A stretch of 64,000 bases of DNA from Mycobacterium innocens (GTDB lineage Bacteria > Actinomycetota > Actinomycetes > Mycobacteriales > Mycobacteriaceae): the NCBI RefSeq assembly GCF_900566055.1, contig NZ_UPHQ01000006.1, forward strand, positions 114,409-178,408, read 5' to 3'. A model generated the notes under the pieces. That model saw nothing but the letters and a program-made list of their open reading frames with translations, was not told the origin of the DNA and did not search any database. Of the stretch, positions 58,182 through 64,000 are shown one piece after another (position 1 is the first letter of the stretch; every line of letters starts with the position of its first letter). Both the position numbers and the translations under genes were made by a program.

Positions 58182-59591
58182 GTGAAACGGCTCAGCGGCT
58201 GGGACGCGGTACTGCTCTACAGCGAAACACCGAATGTGCACATGCACACCATCAAGGTCGCGGTGATCGAGCTGGACCCGGACAGCCGCCAGTTCGGTAT
58301 CGACGCGTTTCGCGAGGTCATCGGCGGGCGCATGGGCAAGCTGGAGCCGCTGGGCTATCAACTGATCGACATCCCGCTCAAGTTCCACCATCCGATGTGG
58401 CGTGAGCACTGCGAGGTCGATCTCAGCTACCACATCCGGCCCTGGAGGCTGCCGCCGCCGGGCGGCCGGCGCGAATTGGACGAGGCGATCGGCCAGATCG
58501 CCAGCACCCCGCTGGACCGCAAATACCCGCTGTGGGAGATGTATTTCGTTGAGGGCCTTGCCAATCACCGGGTGGCGGTGGTCGCCAAGATTCACCACGC
58601 GCTGGCCGACGGGGTCGCCTCGGCCAACCTGATGGCACGCGGCATGGATCTGCTGCCGGGACCGGAAGGCAACCCGTACGTGTCGGACCCGGCCCCGAGC
58701 AAGCGGGAGCTGATGAGTTCGGCGTTCGTCGACCACCTGCGCCACCTGGGGCGGGTCCCCGCGACAATGCGCTACACCGCGCAGGGTCTGGCCCGGGTGC
58801 GGCGCAGCGCGCGCAAGCTCTCTCCCGAGTTGACCCGGCCGTTCACCCCGCCGCCGACCTTCATGAACCACAAGATCACCCCGGAGCGCAGGTTCGCCAC
58901 CGCCACCCTGGCGCTGGTCGATGTCAAGGAGACGGGGAAAAGGCTCGGGGCGACGATCAACGACATGGTGCTGGCCATGTCCACCGGAGCGCTGCGCAGC
59001 CTGTTGCTGCGCTACGACGGCACGGCCGAACCGTTGCTCGCCTCCGTCCCGGTCAGCTACGACTTCTCACCGGAGCGGATCTCGGGGAACCACTTCAGCG
59101 GAATGCTGGTGGCGCTGCCGGCCGACTGCGACGACCCGCTGGAAAGGGTGCAGGGCTGTCGCGAGAACGCATTGTCGGCCAAGGAAAGTCACCAGCTGCT
59201 GGGACCGGAACTGATCAGCCGCTGGGCGGCCTACTTCCCACCGGCCGGTGCCGAGGCGATGTTCCGGTGGATGTCCGGCCGCGATGGCCAGAACAAGATG
59301 CTCAACCTGAACATCTCGAACGTTCCCGGGCCGCGCGAACGCGGCCGGGTGGGCGGTGCACAGGTGACCGAGATCTATTCGGTGGGCCCGTTGGCCGCGG
59401 GCAGCGGCCTGAACATTACCGTGTGGAGCTATGTCGACCAGCTCAACATCTCGGTGCTGACCGACGGCGCCACCCTCAGGGACCCGCACGAGGTGACCGA
59501 GGCCATGATCGCCGATTTCATTGAAATACGAAGGGCTGCTGGTCTTTCCGAAGAGTTGACGGTCGTCGAGCTGGCGCTGGCGCAAGCGTGA
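58182..59591 (+). CDS. Wax ester synthase / diacylglycerol acyltransferase (Rv0221-like)
   Basis: The 469-residue WS/DGAT enzyme has the catalytic HHxxxDG at residues 138-144 in IHHALADGVA, and the C-terminal NISNVPGPRE motif. It esterifies diacylglycerol or fatty alcohols to make storage triacylglycerol or wax. GTG 58182 (VKRLSGWDAVLLYSE) gives exactly the length of Rv0221. Neighbouring lipases and acyl-CoA enzymes form a storage-lipid turnover block. Confidence 0.93.
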   Translation: MKRLSGWDAVLLYSETPNVHMHTIKVAVIELDPDSRQFGIDAFREVIGGRMGKLEPLGYQLIDIPLKFHHPMWREHCEVDLSYHIRPWRLPPPGGRRELDEAIGQIASTPLDRKYPLWEMYFVEGLANHRVAVVAKIHHALADGVASANLMARGMDLLPGPEGNPYVSDPAPSKRELMSSAFVDHLRHLGRVPATMRYTAQGLARVRRSARKLSPELTRPFTPPPTFMNHKITPERRFATATLALVDVKETGKRLGATINDMVLAMSTGALRSLLLRYDGTAEPLLASVPVSYDFSPERISGNHFSGMLVALPADCDDPLERVQGCRENALSAKESHQLLGPELISRWAAYFPPAGAEAMFRWMSGRDGQNKMLNLNISNVPGPRERGRVGGAQVTEIYSVGPLAAGSGLNITVWSYVDQLNISVLTDGATLRDPHEVTEAMIADFIEIRRAAGLSEELTVVELALAQA

Positions 59592-59633
59592 CGGCCACAG
59601 CCTGATCCACATCAGAAGGAGCGGCTAACCACT

Positions 59634-60416
59634 GTGAGCGAAGAATCCGGCACCAACGAACCCGAAGTTCTTGTCGAACAGCGTGATCGGATCCTGATCA
59701 TCACAATCAACCGGCCGAAGGCCAAGAACGCGGTCAACGCCGCGGTCAGCCGGGGTCTGGCCGACGCGATGGACCGCCTCGATTCCGACGCGGGCCTCTC
59801 GGTGGGCATCCTCACCGGCGCGGGCGGTTCGTTCTGCGCGGGAATGGATCTCAAGGCCTTCGCCCGCGGCGAGAACGTCGTCGTCGCAGGCCGCGGCCTG
59901 GGGTTCACCGAACGTCCACCCGCCAAGCCGCTGATCGCGGCGGTGGAAGGCTACGCGTTGGCCGGCGGTACCGAGTTGGCACTGGCCACCGATCTGATTG
60001 TGGCAGCCCGGGATTCGGCGTTCGGCATTCCGGAGGTCAAACGTGGCCTGGTCGCCGGCGGTGGGGGACTGCTGCGGCTGCCCGAGCGCATTCCGTACGC
60101 GATCGCCATGGAGCTGGCGCTCACCGGTGACAACCTGCCCGCCGAACGCGCCCACGAGCTGGGTCTGGTCAACATCTTGGCCGAGCCGGGCAAGGCGCTC
60201 GAGGCAGCTATTGCGCTGGCCGAAAAGATCACCGCCAACGGGCCGCTGGCGGTGGCCGCCACCAAGCGGATCATCACCGAATCACGTGGCTGGAGCCTGG
60301 AAAGCCGGTTCGCCGAGCAGGTGAAGATCTTCGGTCCGGTGTTCATGTCCAACGACGCCAGGGAAGGCGCGATCGCGTTCGCCGAGAAGCGCCCGCCGCG
60401 CTGGACCGGCACCTAA
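59634..60416 (+). CDS. echA1: Enoyl-CoA hydratase EchA1 (Rv0222-like)
   Basis: The 260-residue crotonase is of normal length, with ITINRPKAKNAVN, oxyanion loop SFCAGMDLKAFARG, and a second catalytic region in IPEVKRGLVAGGGGLLRLPERIP. It hydrates 2-enoyl-CoA in beta-oxidation. It starts with GTG, has a GGAG site upstream and lies 42 bp after the WS/DGAT gene. Comparison with this protein shows that the crotonase at 47547 lacks a C-terminal domain. Confidence 0.93.
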   Translation: MSEESGTNEPEVLVEQRDRILIITINRPKAKNAVNAAVSRGLADAMDRLDSDAGLSVGILTGAGGSFCAGMDLKAFARGENVVVAGRGLGFTERPPAKPLIAAVEGYALAGGTELALATDLIVAARDSAFGIPEVKRGLVAGGGGLLRLPERIPYAIAMELALTGDNLPAERAHELGLVNILAEPGKALEAAIALAEKITANGPLAVAATKRIITESRGWSLESRFAEQVKIFGPVFMSNDAREGAIAFAEKRPPRWTGT

Positions 60417-60418
60417 GC

Positions 60419-60482
60419 CCGCGAGCAGACGCAAAATCACCCGCACGCTCGGCGTGTCGGGCGATTTTGCGTCTGCTCGCGG
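60419..60482. terminator. Hairpin repeat, family A copy 2, at the convergent echA1/TetR junction
   Basis: The 25-bp arms 60419-60443 and 60458-60482 pair with a single mismatch. The 14-base loop can extend the stem by a CACGC/GCGTG step. The T4 run within the right arm and its mirror on the other strand would serve both directions. Arm and loop core (CGGCGTGTCG) are shared with 20598-20651. It fits exactly between the echA1 stop and the TetR stop. Confidence 0.85.
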
Positions 60483-60485
60483 TAG

Positions 60486-61097
60486 TTACGGGGCCGCATC
60501 GGTCAGGTAGCGCTGCACGGTCGGTCCCAGCCAGGCGACCAGTTCCTCGACGCCGGTCGACGCGATCGGTTCGATCTTCAGCTGGTACCGCGCGAACGCC
60601 AATCCCGCCAGATGACTGGCCACCAGCTCGGCCCGCAACTGCGCATCGGTGACTCCGAACTCGGCCGCGAGCCGCTCGGCGATCGGGCCGGAGAGGCTGT
60701 CGTGCAAGATCTTTCGCGCCTGCGGCTGGATCGCGGCTGAACGCCATAGCGTCAGCAGTGGCTCGAACTCCGCACCTTCGTCCCAGTGCTCGAGAAAACG
60801 GCGGACCAGCCGCGGGCCGATCTCATCGATCCCCTCGTCCAGCAGCGTGGCCAACTGATGCAGTGGCTGCTCAGGACCGGTCAGCGCCGACGCGGTGAAC
60901 AGCCCCTCCTTGTTGCCGAAGAAGTAATAGACCATCGCGACGTCCACCCCGGCGTCGCCGGCTATCGCCCGAACGGTGGCCCGCTCGTAGCCGTCGCGCA
61001 TGAAACGTTCGCGGGCGGCGGCAATGATGCGCTGCTTGTTCTGCTGACCGGTGCGCCACCGGCCGCTGCGCCGGGCTTCTGTCATGCCGGTGAGCAT
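60486..61097 (-). CDS. TetR-family regulator divergent from ICMT-like gene
   Basis: The 203-residue protein has an N-terminal HTH (NKQRIIAAARERFMRDGYERATVRAIAGDAGVDVAMVYYFFGNKEGLF) and a C-terminal TetR_C domain. ATG 61097 overlaps the edge of a 21-bp operator (61096-61116); an in-frame ATG at 61085 is the alternative. No Shine-Dalgarno sequence precedes either, so translation may be leaderless. The ligand is unknown. It likely controls itself and the divergent methyltransferase-ligase cluster. Confidence 0.87.
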   Translation of the reverse strand: MLTGMTEARRSGRWRTGQQNKQRIIAAARERFMRDGYERATVRAIAGDAGVDVAMVYYFFGNKEGLFTASALTGPEQPLHQLATLLDEGIDEIGPRLVRRFLEHWDEGAEFEPLLTLWRSAAIQPQARKILHDSLSGPIAERLAAEFGVTDAQLRAELVASHLAGLAFARYQLKIEPIASTGVEELVAWLGPTVQRYLTDAAP

Positions 61098-61116
61098 ACT
61101 TCAACACCCGTTGATG
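61096..61116 (+). promoter_or_regulatory. TetR operator half, left copy
   Basis: The 21-bp site has the form ATACTTCAAC-N2-CCGTT-N-A-N-G and contains TCAAC-ACCC-GTTGA symmetry. It overlaps the TetR start codon. An inverted copy lies at 61144-61164, with 16 of 21 bases matching, including the first ten. Confidence 0.75.
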
Positions 61117-61143
61117 ATCGCCACGCCGAGGCGTACGCCCATT

Positions 61144-61164
61144 CTTGAACGGAGGTTGAAGTAT
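61144..61164 (-). promoter_or_regulatory. TetR operator half, right copy
   Basis: This is the inverted copy of the 61096-61116 site, ending one base before the GTG start of the ICMT-like gene at 61166. The GGAGG ribosome-binding sequence of that gene is inside this site (61151-61155). The two sites are mirror-placed relative to both start codons. Confidence 0.75.
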
Positions 61165-61165
61165 A

Positions 61166-61693
61166 GTGACGACTACGCACCAGAGAAAACTCTGGTGGCG
61201 GCACCTGATCTCGTTCCTGATCGCTCCGGTGACCATGAGCCTGGTGATACCGGCGCTGATCGTGGTCGCATCGGGGGTACGGGCGCCGGATCTCCATTCG
61301 CCGGTGGCAGCCGGGCTGGCGACGGTCGGCGCCCTGTTGATCGCCGTCGGCATCGGCCTGTTGGTCTCGACGGTGGCGCTGTTCGACCGGGTGGGCCACG
61401 GCACCCTCGGGGTGGGCAACACGCTCGGAGAACCGGTGCAGCTGGTGGTACGGGGCCCGTATCGGCATGTGCACAACCCGATGATCAGCGGCGTGCTGAG
61501 CATCCTGCTCGGTGCGGCGGCCGTGGCCGCGTCGGGCTGGTTGCTGCTGCGGTTTGCCACCTTCTGGGCGGTCCAGGTGGTCACCATCCGATTCTGGGAA
61601 GAGCCGCATCTGCGACAGCGCTACGGCTCCGAATACGTCGAGTACCGCCGCAACGTTCCCGGTTGGATTCCGCGAATCTCGGCCTGGCGCTAG
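61166..61693 (+). CDS. Isoprenylcysteine/phospholipid methyltransferase-like membrane protein
   Basis: The 175-residue integral membrane protein has three or four helices and the ICMT/PEMT signature RGPYRHVHNPMISG, with the C-terminal RFWEEPHLRQRYGSEYVEYRRNVPGWIPR. These enzymes methylate carboxyl or amine groups of lipids with SAM. The substrate is unknown, and bacteria lack prenylated CaaX proteins, so a lipid or small acid is more likely. The GTG start lies directly beside the operator. Confidence 0.85.
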   Translation: MTTTHQRKLWWRHLISFLIAPVTMSLVIPALIVVASGVRAPDLHSPVAAGLATVGALLIAVGIGLLVSTVALFDRVGHGTLGVGNTLGEPVQLVVRGPYRHVHNPMISGVLSILLGAAAVAASGWLLLRFATFWAVQVVTIRFWEEPHLRQRYGSEYVEYRRNVPGWIPRISAWR

Positions 61694-61763
61694 GCCTTTC
61701 ACAAGCCCGCGACCTGGTTTGCGCGGTCGCGGTCGCCGTCCTCCAGCCCCGACGCTCATGGGG

Positions 61764-61787
61764 TTACACTAAAAGCTAGATGTGTAA
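61764..61787. promoter_or_regulatory. Inverted repeat upstream of the acyl-CoA ligase gene
   Basis: TTACAC-N12-GTGTAA is a perfect 6-bp inverted repeat with an AT-rich centre, 29 bp before the ligase ATG at 61817. The contrast with surrounding GC-rich DNA suggests a promoter with an operator. It differs from the TetR sites at 61096-61164, so a second regulator is possible. Confidence 0.5.
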
Positions 61788-61816
61788 AGGTCTGGGGGAG
61801 CGGAGAAGGGTCGCCG

Positions 61817-63304
61817 ATGAGCGTTTCGCTGCTGCTCGAGATGGCTGCGTCGAGCAACCCTGACCGCACGGCTGTCGTCTCGGGAGACCTGGGGCTGACG
61901 ACTCAGCAGCTCAGCGATCTCGCCGACGGCGGCGCCGGGGTGCTCGCGGCGTCGAATACCCGGCATGTGGTGTACGTCGGCACCGGCGGGGCGATGCTGC
62001 CGCTGCTGATCTTCGCCTCGGCGCGCGCCGGGCTACCCTTCACCCCGATCAACTATCGGCTGTCCGCCGACGGCATCCAGGCGCTGATCCACCGGCTGCC
62101 CGAACCCCTGGTGGTCGCCGACGACCGCTACCGGGGGATGCTCGGCGATGCACCGTCGATGAGCTCGGACGAATTCCTGACGCAGGCCGGCAGCGCCGAT
62201 CCGGTGTCGGAATTTCCCGACCCCGACGCGGTGGCGATCGTGCTGTTCACCTCGGGAACCACGTCGCAGCCCAAGGCCGTCGAACTCACCCACAACAACC
62301 TCACCAGCTACGTCACCGGGACAGTCGAATTCGACTCGGCCGACACCGGAGATGCCGCACTGATCTGCGTGCCGCCCTACCACATCGCCGGGGTCGGGGC
62401 GGCGCTGTCAAACCTGTACGCCGGCCGAAAGATGGTGTATCTGACCGACTTTGACGCGCACGAATGGGTGCGGCTGGTCAACGCGGAGCAGGTCACCACC
62501 GCCACCGTGGTGCCGACCATGCTGGACCGGATCGTCTCGGTGCTCGAGACCGGCGAACACAAGCTGCCCACCTTACGCAACCTGGCCTACGGCGGCTCGA
62601 GGGTGGGCCTGCCGCTGGTCCGCCGTGCCCTGGAACTGCTGCCGGATGTCGGCTTCGTCAACGCCTACGGCCTGACCGAGACCAGCTCGACGATCGCGGT
62701 CCTGACCCCCGATGACCACCGCACCGCGCAGTCGTCCTCGGCTCAGGCCGTCGCCCGGCGGTTGGGATCGGTCGGCCGGCCGGTGCCCGGCATCGAGGTG
62801 CAGATCCGCGGCGAGGACGGCACCGTGCTGGGACCCGGCGAAAGCGGCGAGTTGTTTGTTCGCGGCGAGCAGGTGTCCGGGCGTTACACCGGAATCGGTT
62901 CGGTGCTCGACGACAACGGCTGGTTTCCCACGAAGGACATCGCGGCGCTCGACGACGACGGTTACCTGTTCATCGGCGGCCGCAGCGACGACACCATCAT
63001 CCGCGGCGGTGAGAACATCGCTCCCGCCGAACTGGAGGAGGTGCTGATCGAGCACCCGCAGGTCCGTGACGTCGCCGTGGTCGGTGTCGAGGACCCGCAC
63101 TGGGGCCAGGCGATCGTCGCGGTGGTGGTGCCGTCGGCCGGCGCCGACCCGGACCCGGAGGAATTGCGCGACCATGTGCGGAGCAGTTTGCGCGGGTCAC
63201 GTACCCCGGACCGGGTAGTGTTTCGCGACGAGTTGCCAACCACCGCCACCGGCAAGGTACTTCGCCGGCAGATCATCGAAGAACTGGCAGGAACGACATC
63301 ATGA
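61817..63304 (+). CDS. Fatty acyl-CoA ligase (FadD-type ANL enzyme)
   Basis: The 495-residue ANL enzyme has the P-loop LFTSGTTSQPKAVELTH, the A5 motif NAYGLTETSS, GDI-like TKDIAALDDDGYLFIGGRSDDTIIRGGENIAP, and the C-terminal Lys region LPTTATGKVLRRQ. It activates a carboxylic acid. It overlaps the next gene by ATGA, so the ligase and the 98-residue protein are made together. This gene is not part of the M. tuberculosis order after echA1 (Rv0223c there). Confidence 0.88.
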   Translation: MSVSLLLEMAASSNPDRTAVVSGDLGLTTQQLSDLADGGAGVLAASNTRHVVYVGTGGAMLPLLIFASARAGLPFTPINYRLSADGIQALIHRLPEPLVVADDRYRGMLGDAPSMSSDEFLTQAGSADPVSEFPDPDAVAIVLFTSGTTSQPKAVELTHNNLTSYVTGTVEFDSADTGDAALICVPPYHIAGVGAALSNLYAGRKMVYLTDFDAHEWVRLVNAEQVTTATVVPTMLDRIVSVLETGEHKLPTLRNLAYGGSRVGLPLVRRALELLPDVGFVNAYGLTETSSTIAVLTPDDHRTAQSSSAQAVARRLGSVGRPVPGIEVQIRGEDGTVLGPGESGELFVRGEQVSGRYTGIGSVLDDNGWFPTKDIAALDDDGYLFIGGRSDDTIIRGGENIAPAELEEVLIEHPQVRDVAVVGVEDPHWGQAIVAVVVPSAGADPDPEELRDHVRSSLRGSRTPDRVVFRDELPTTATGKVLRRQIIEELAGTTS

Positions 63305-63597
63305 TCAAGAACGGAACCCGTCTCGCCAGCCAGGTGTGTGACACCCAGGTCATCGTCGTCAGAAGTGCGGACAGCCTGGACGACCTGCGCTGCGGTGGCG
63401 TACCGATGGTGGCGATCGGCGCCGAGCGGTCCGGCCAGCTCGACCCGGCGTTCGCCGACGGCTCGGTGATGGGCAAGCGCTACGTCGACGACAACGGGGC
63501 CGAGGTGCTGGTGACCAAACCGGGCGCCGGGTCACTGAGCGTCGGTGACACCAAGCTGCACCTCAAAGAGGTCAAGCCGCTGCCGGCCAGCGACTGA
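63301..63597 (+). CDS. Small conserved protein of unknown function coupled to the ligase
   Basis: The 98-residue soluble protein starts IKNGTRLASQVCDTQVIVV and contains LRCGGVPM, YVDDNGAEVLVTKPGAGSLSVGDTKL. It has two Cys (C13, C31) and a beta-rich pattern. The start overlaps the ligase stop by ATGA. I recall similar proteins beside acyl-CoA ligases in other mycobacteria but cannot name a family. It might be a ligase accessory or carrier-like protein. No phosphopantetheine Ser motif is visible. Confidence 0.75.
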   Translation: MIKNGTRLASQVCDTQVIVVRSADSLDDLRCGGVPMVAIGAERSGQLDPAFADGSVMGKRYVDDNGAEVLVTKPGAGSLSVGDTKLHLKEVKPLPASD

Positions 63598-63605
63598 GCG
63601 CCGCT

Positions 63606-64000
63606 TTAGCCGCGGGCGCCGGGCGCCCCGAACAGCAGACCGCCGCGGCGGCCGGGCGCCCCGAACAGCAGACCGCCGTGGGCGCCGGGCGCCCCGAACA
63701 GCAGACCGCCGCGGCCGCCGTTGCCGCCGGGCTTGCCGATCGACCCGGTTCCGCCGCTACCGCCGTTGCCGATGAGCGCCGCGCTGCCGCCGTCGCCGCC
63801 GGCAGCTCCGATGAGGCCGATGCCGGCGTTGCCGCCGCCGCCGCCGTTGCCGTACAACAGGCCGCCGGTGCCGCCATGACCGCCCGAGCCGGCTGCCCCC
63901 GTTACGCTCAGGCCGCCTTCCCCGCCGCCGCCGGTGCCGATCAGCCCCCTGGCACCGCCCGCGCCGCCGGCGGCGGCGGGGAAGGCGGCCTGAGCGTAAC
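63606..64000 (-). CDS. PE_PGRS family protein, C-terminal part (5' end outside window)
   Basis: The minus-strand frame is open from the right edge to the TAA at 63606-63608. The visible about 130 residues are a Gly/Ala-rich PGRS domain (GGNGGRGG, GNGGSGGTG, GDGGSAALIGNGG) ending in three GGLLFGAPG units. No PE domain is in the window. PE_PGRS proteins are surface-associated or secreted and are confined to slow-growing mycobacteria related to M. tuberculosis, M. marinum and M. kansasii. It is tail-to-tail with the 98-residue gene. Confidence 0.85.
   Translation of the reverse strand, partial: YAQAAFPAAAGGAGGARGLIGTGGGGEGGLSVTGAAGSGGHGGTGGLLYGNGGGGGNAGIGLIGAAGGDGGSAALIGNGGSGGTGSIGKPGGNGGRGGLLFGAPGAHGGLLFGAPGRRGGLLFGAPGARG
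63613..63711 (-). repeat. 33-bp tandem repeat, three copies, in the PE_PGRS 3' end
   Basis: The shared 21-bp core recurs at 63625, 63658 and 63691 with an exact 33-bp period and encodes three GGLLFGAPG-x-x units. Eleven-residue units preserve frame when copy number changes. Confidence 0.9.
63901..64000. repeat. Perfect 34-bp inverted repeat at the window edge, inside PGRS
   Basis: 63901-63934 is the exact reverse complement of 63967-64000, with a 32-base centre. It begins with GTTACGCTCAGGCCGCC. Ordinary PGRS repeats are direct, so a perfect inverted pair is unusual. It may continue beyond the window. Confidence 0.9.

Noticed and set aside
63901..64000. Terminal inverted repeats of an insertion sequence
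   Set aside because: No transposase lies between or near the arms, and the region is PGRS coding sequence.

Overview
This 64 kb window is high-GC actinobacterial DNA with the gene content and order of a slow-growing, non-tuberculous Mycobacterium. From the C-terminal part of the Mce1-associated protein Rv0178 to the echA1-type gene, the order follows M. tuberculosis Rv0178-Rv0222 closely. The partial PE_PGRS gene at the right end and the PE_PGRS relic near 12.6 kb point to the PE_PGRS-bearing slow growers (for example the kansasii or marinum groups) rather than fast growers. The species itself is an inference.

Layout. 0-6 kb: Mce1-associated tail, DUF1275 membrane protein, LprO-like lipoprotein, YhgE-type permease, pirin and a broken sigG. 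6-14.6 kb: monoacylglycerol lipase, DUF2786/metallohydrolase pair, beta-glucosidase, the copper metallothionein mymT, an O-methyltransferase, a nitronate monooxygenase-like gene, a PE_PGRS relic and ilvD. 14.6-20.6 kb: ricR, an MFS transporter, an L,D-transpeptidase, and a TetR/molybdopterin oxidoreductase pair. 20.6-35.1 kb: the cell-envelope block zmp1, omamA-omamB, Rv0201c-mmpL11, a hemophore relic, Rv0204c/Rv0205, mmpL3, a NYN protein and trmB. 35.4-42.7 kb: an accessory multidomain sensor kinase/SpoIIE phosphatase/anti-sigma-like protein with a STAS partner, then a GTPase-like pair. 42.9-45.6 kb: pckA and an Nfu-type protein. 46-60.4 kb: a lipid and acyl-CoA block (fadD4, crotonase, fadE3, double-hotdog hydratase, CaiB-like protein, amidohydrolase, lipW, Rv0218-0219, lipC, WS/DGAT, echA1). 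60.5-63.6 kb: a TetR/ICMT/acyl-CoA ligase/small-protein cluster. 63.6 kb to the end: the 3' part of a PE_PGRS gene.

Themes. (1) Copper: two near-identical RicR-type operators, TACCCCnnnnGGGTA, one between mymT and the O-methyltransferase gene and one between ricR and ilvD. (2) Decay: sigG carries a nonsense codon plus a frameshift; the large sensor gene has one inserted base; the Rv0203-type hemophore next to mmpL11 is reduced to a tail; a PE_PGRS is collapsed; and a minus-strand gene after pckA is broken. (3) Dispersed hairpins at convergent gene ends: the same stem-loop family occurs at 20.6 and 60.4 kb and a second family at 53.75 kb. Two of the three overlap the ends of coding sequences. 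(4) Two acyl-CoA enzymes at 47.5 and 51.3 kb appear to have their domain order swapped. (5) Compact regulatory sites: a perfect palindrome before the molybdopterin-enzyme TetR gene, and mirrored 21-bp sites that abut both start codons of a divergent TetR/ICMT pair.

The strongest candidates for a less-described system are the kinase/phosphatase/STAS partner-switching locus at 35.4-39.9 kb and the TetR/ICMT/ligase/98-residue-protein cluster at 60.5-63.6 kb.
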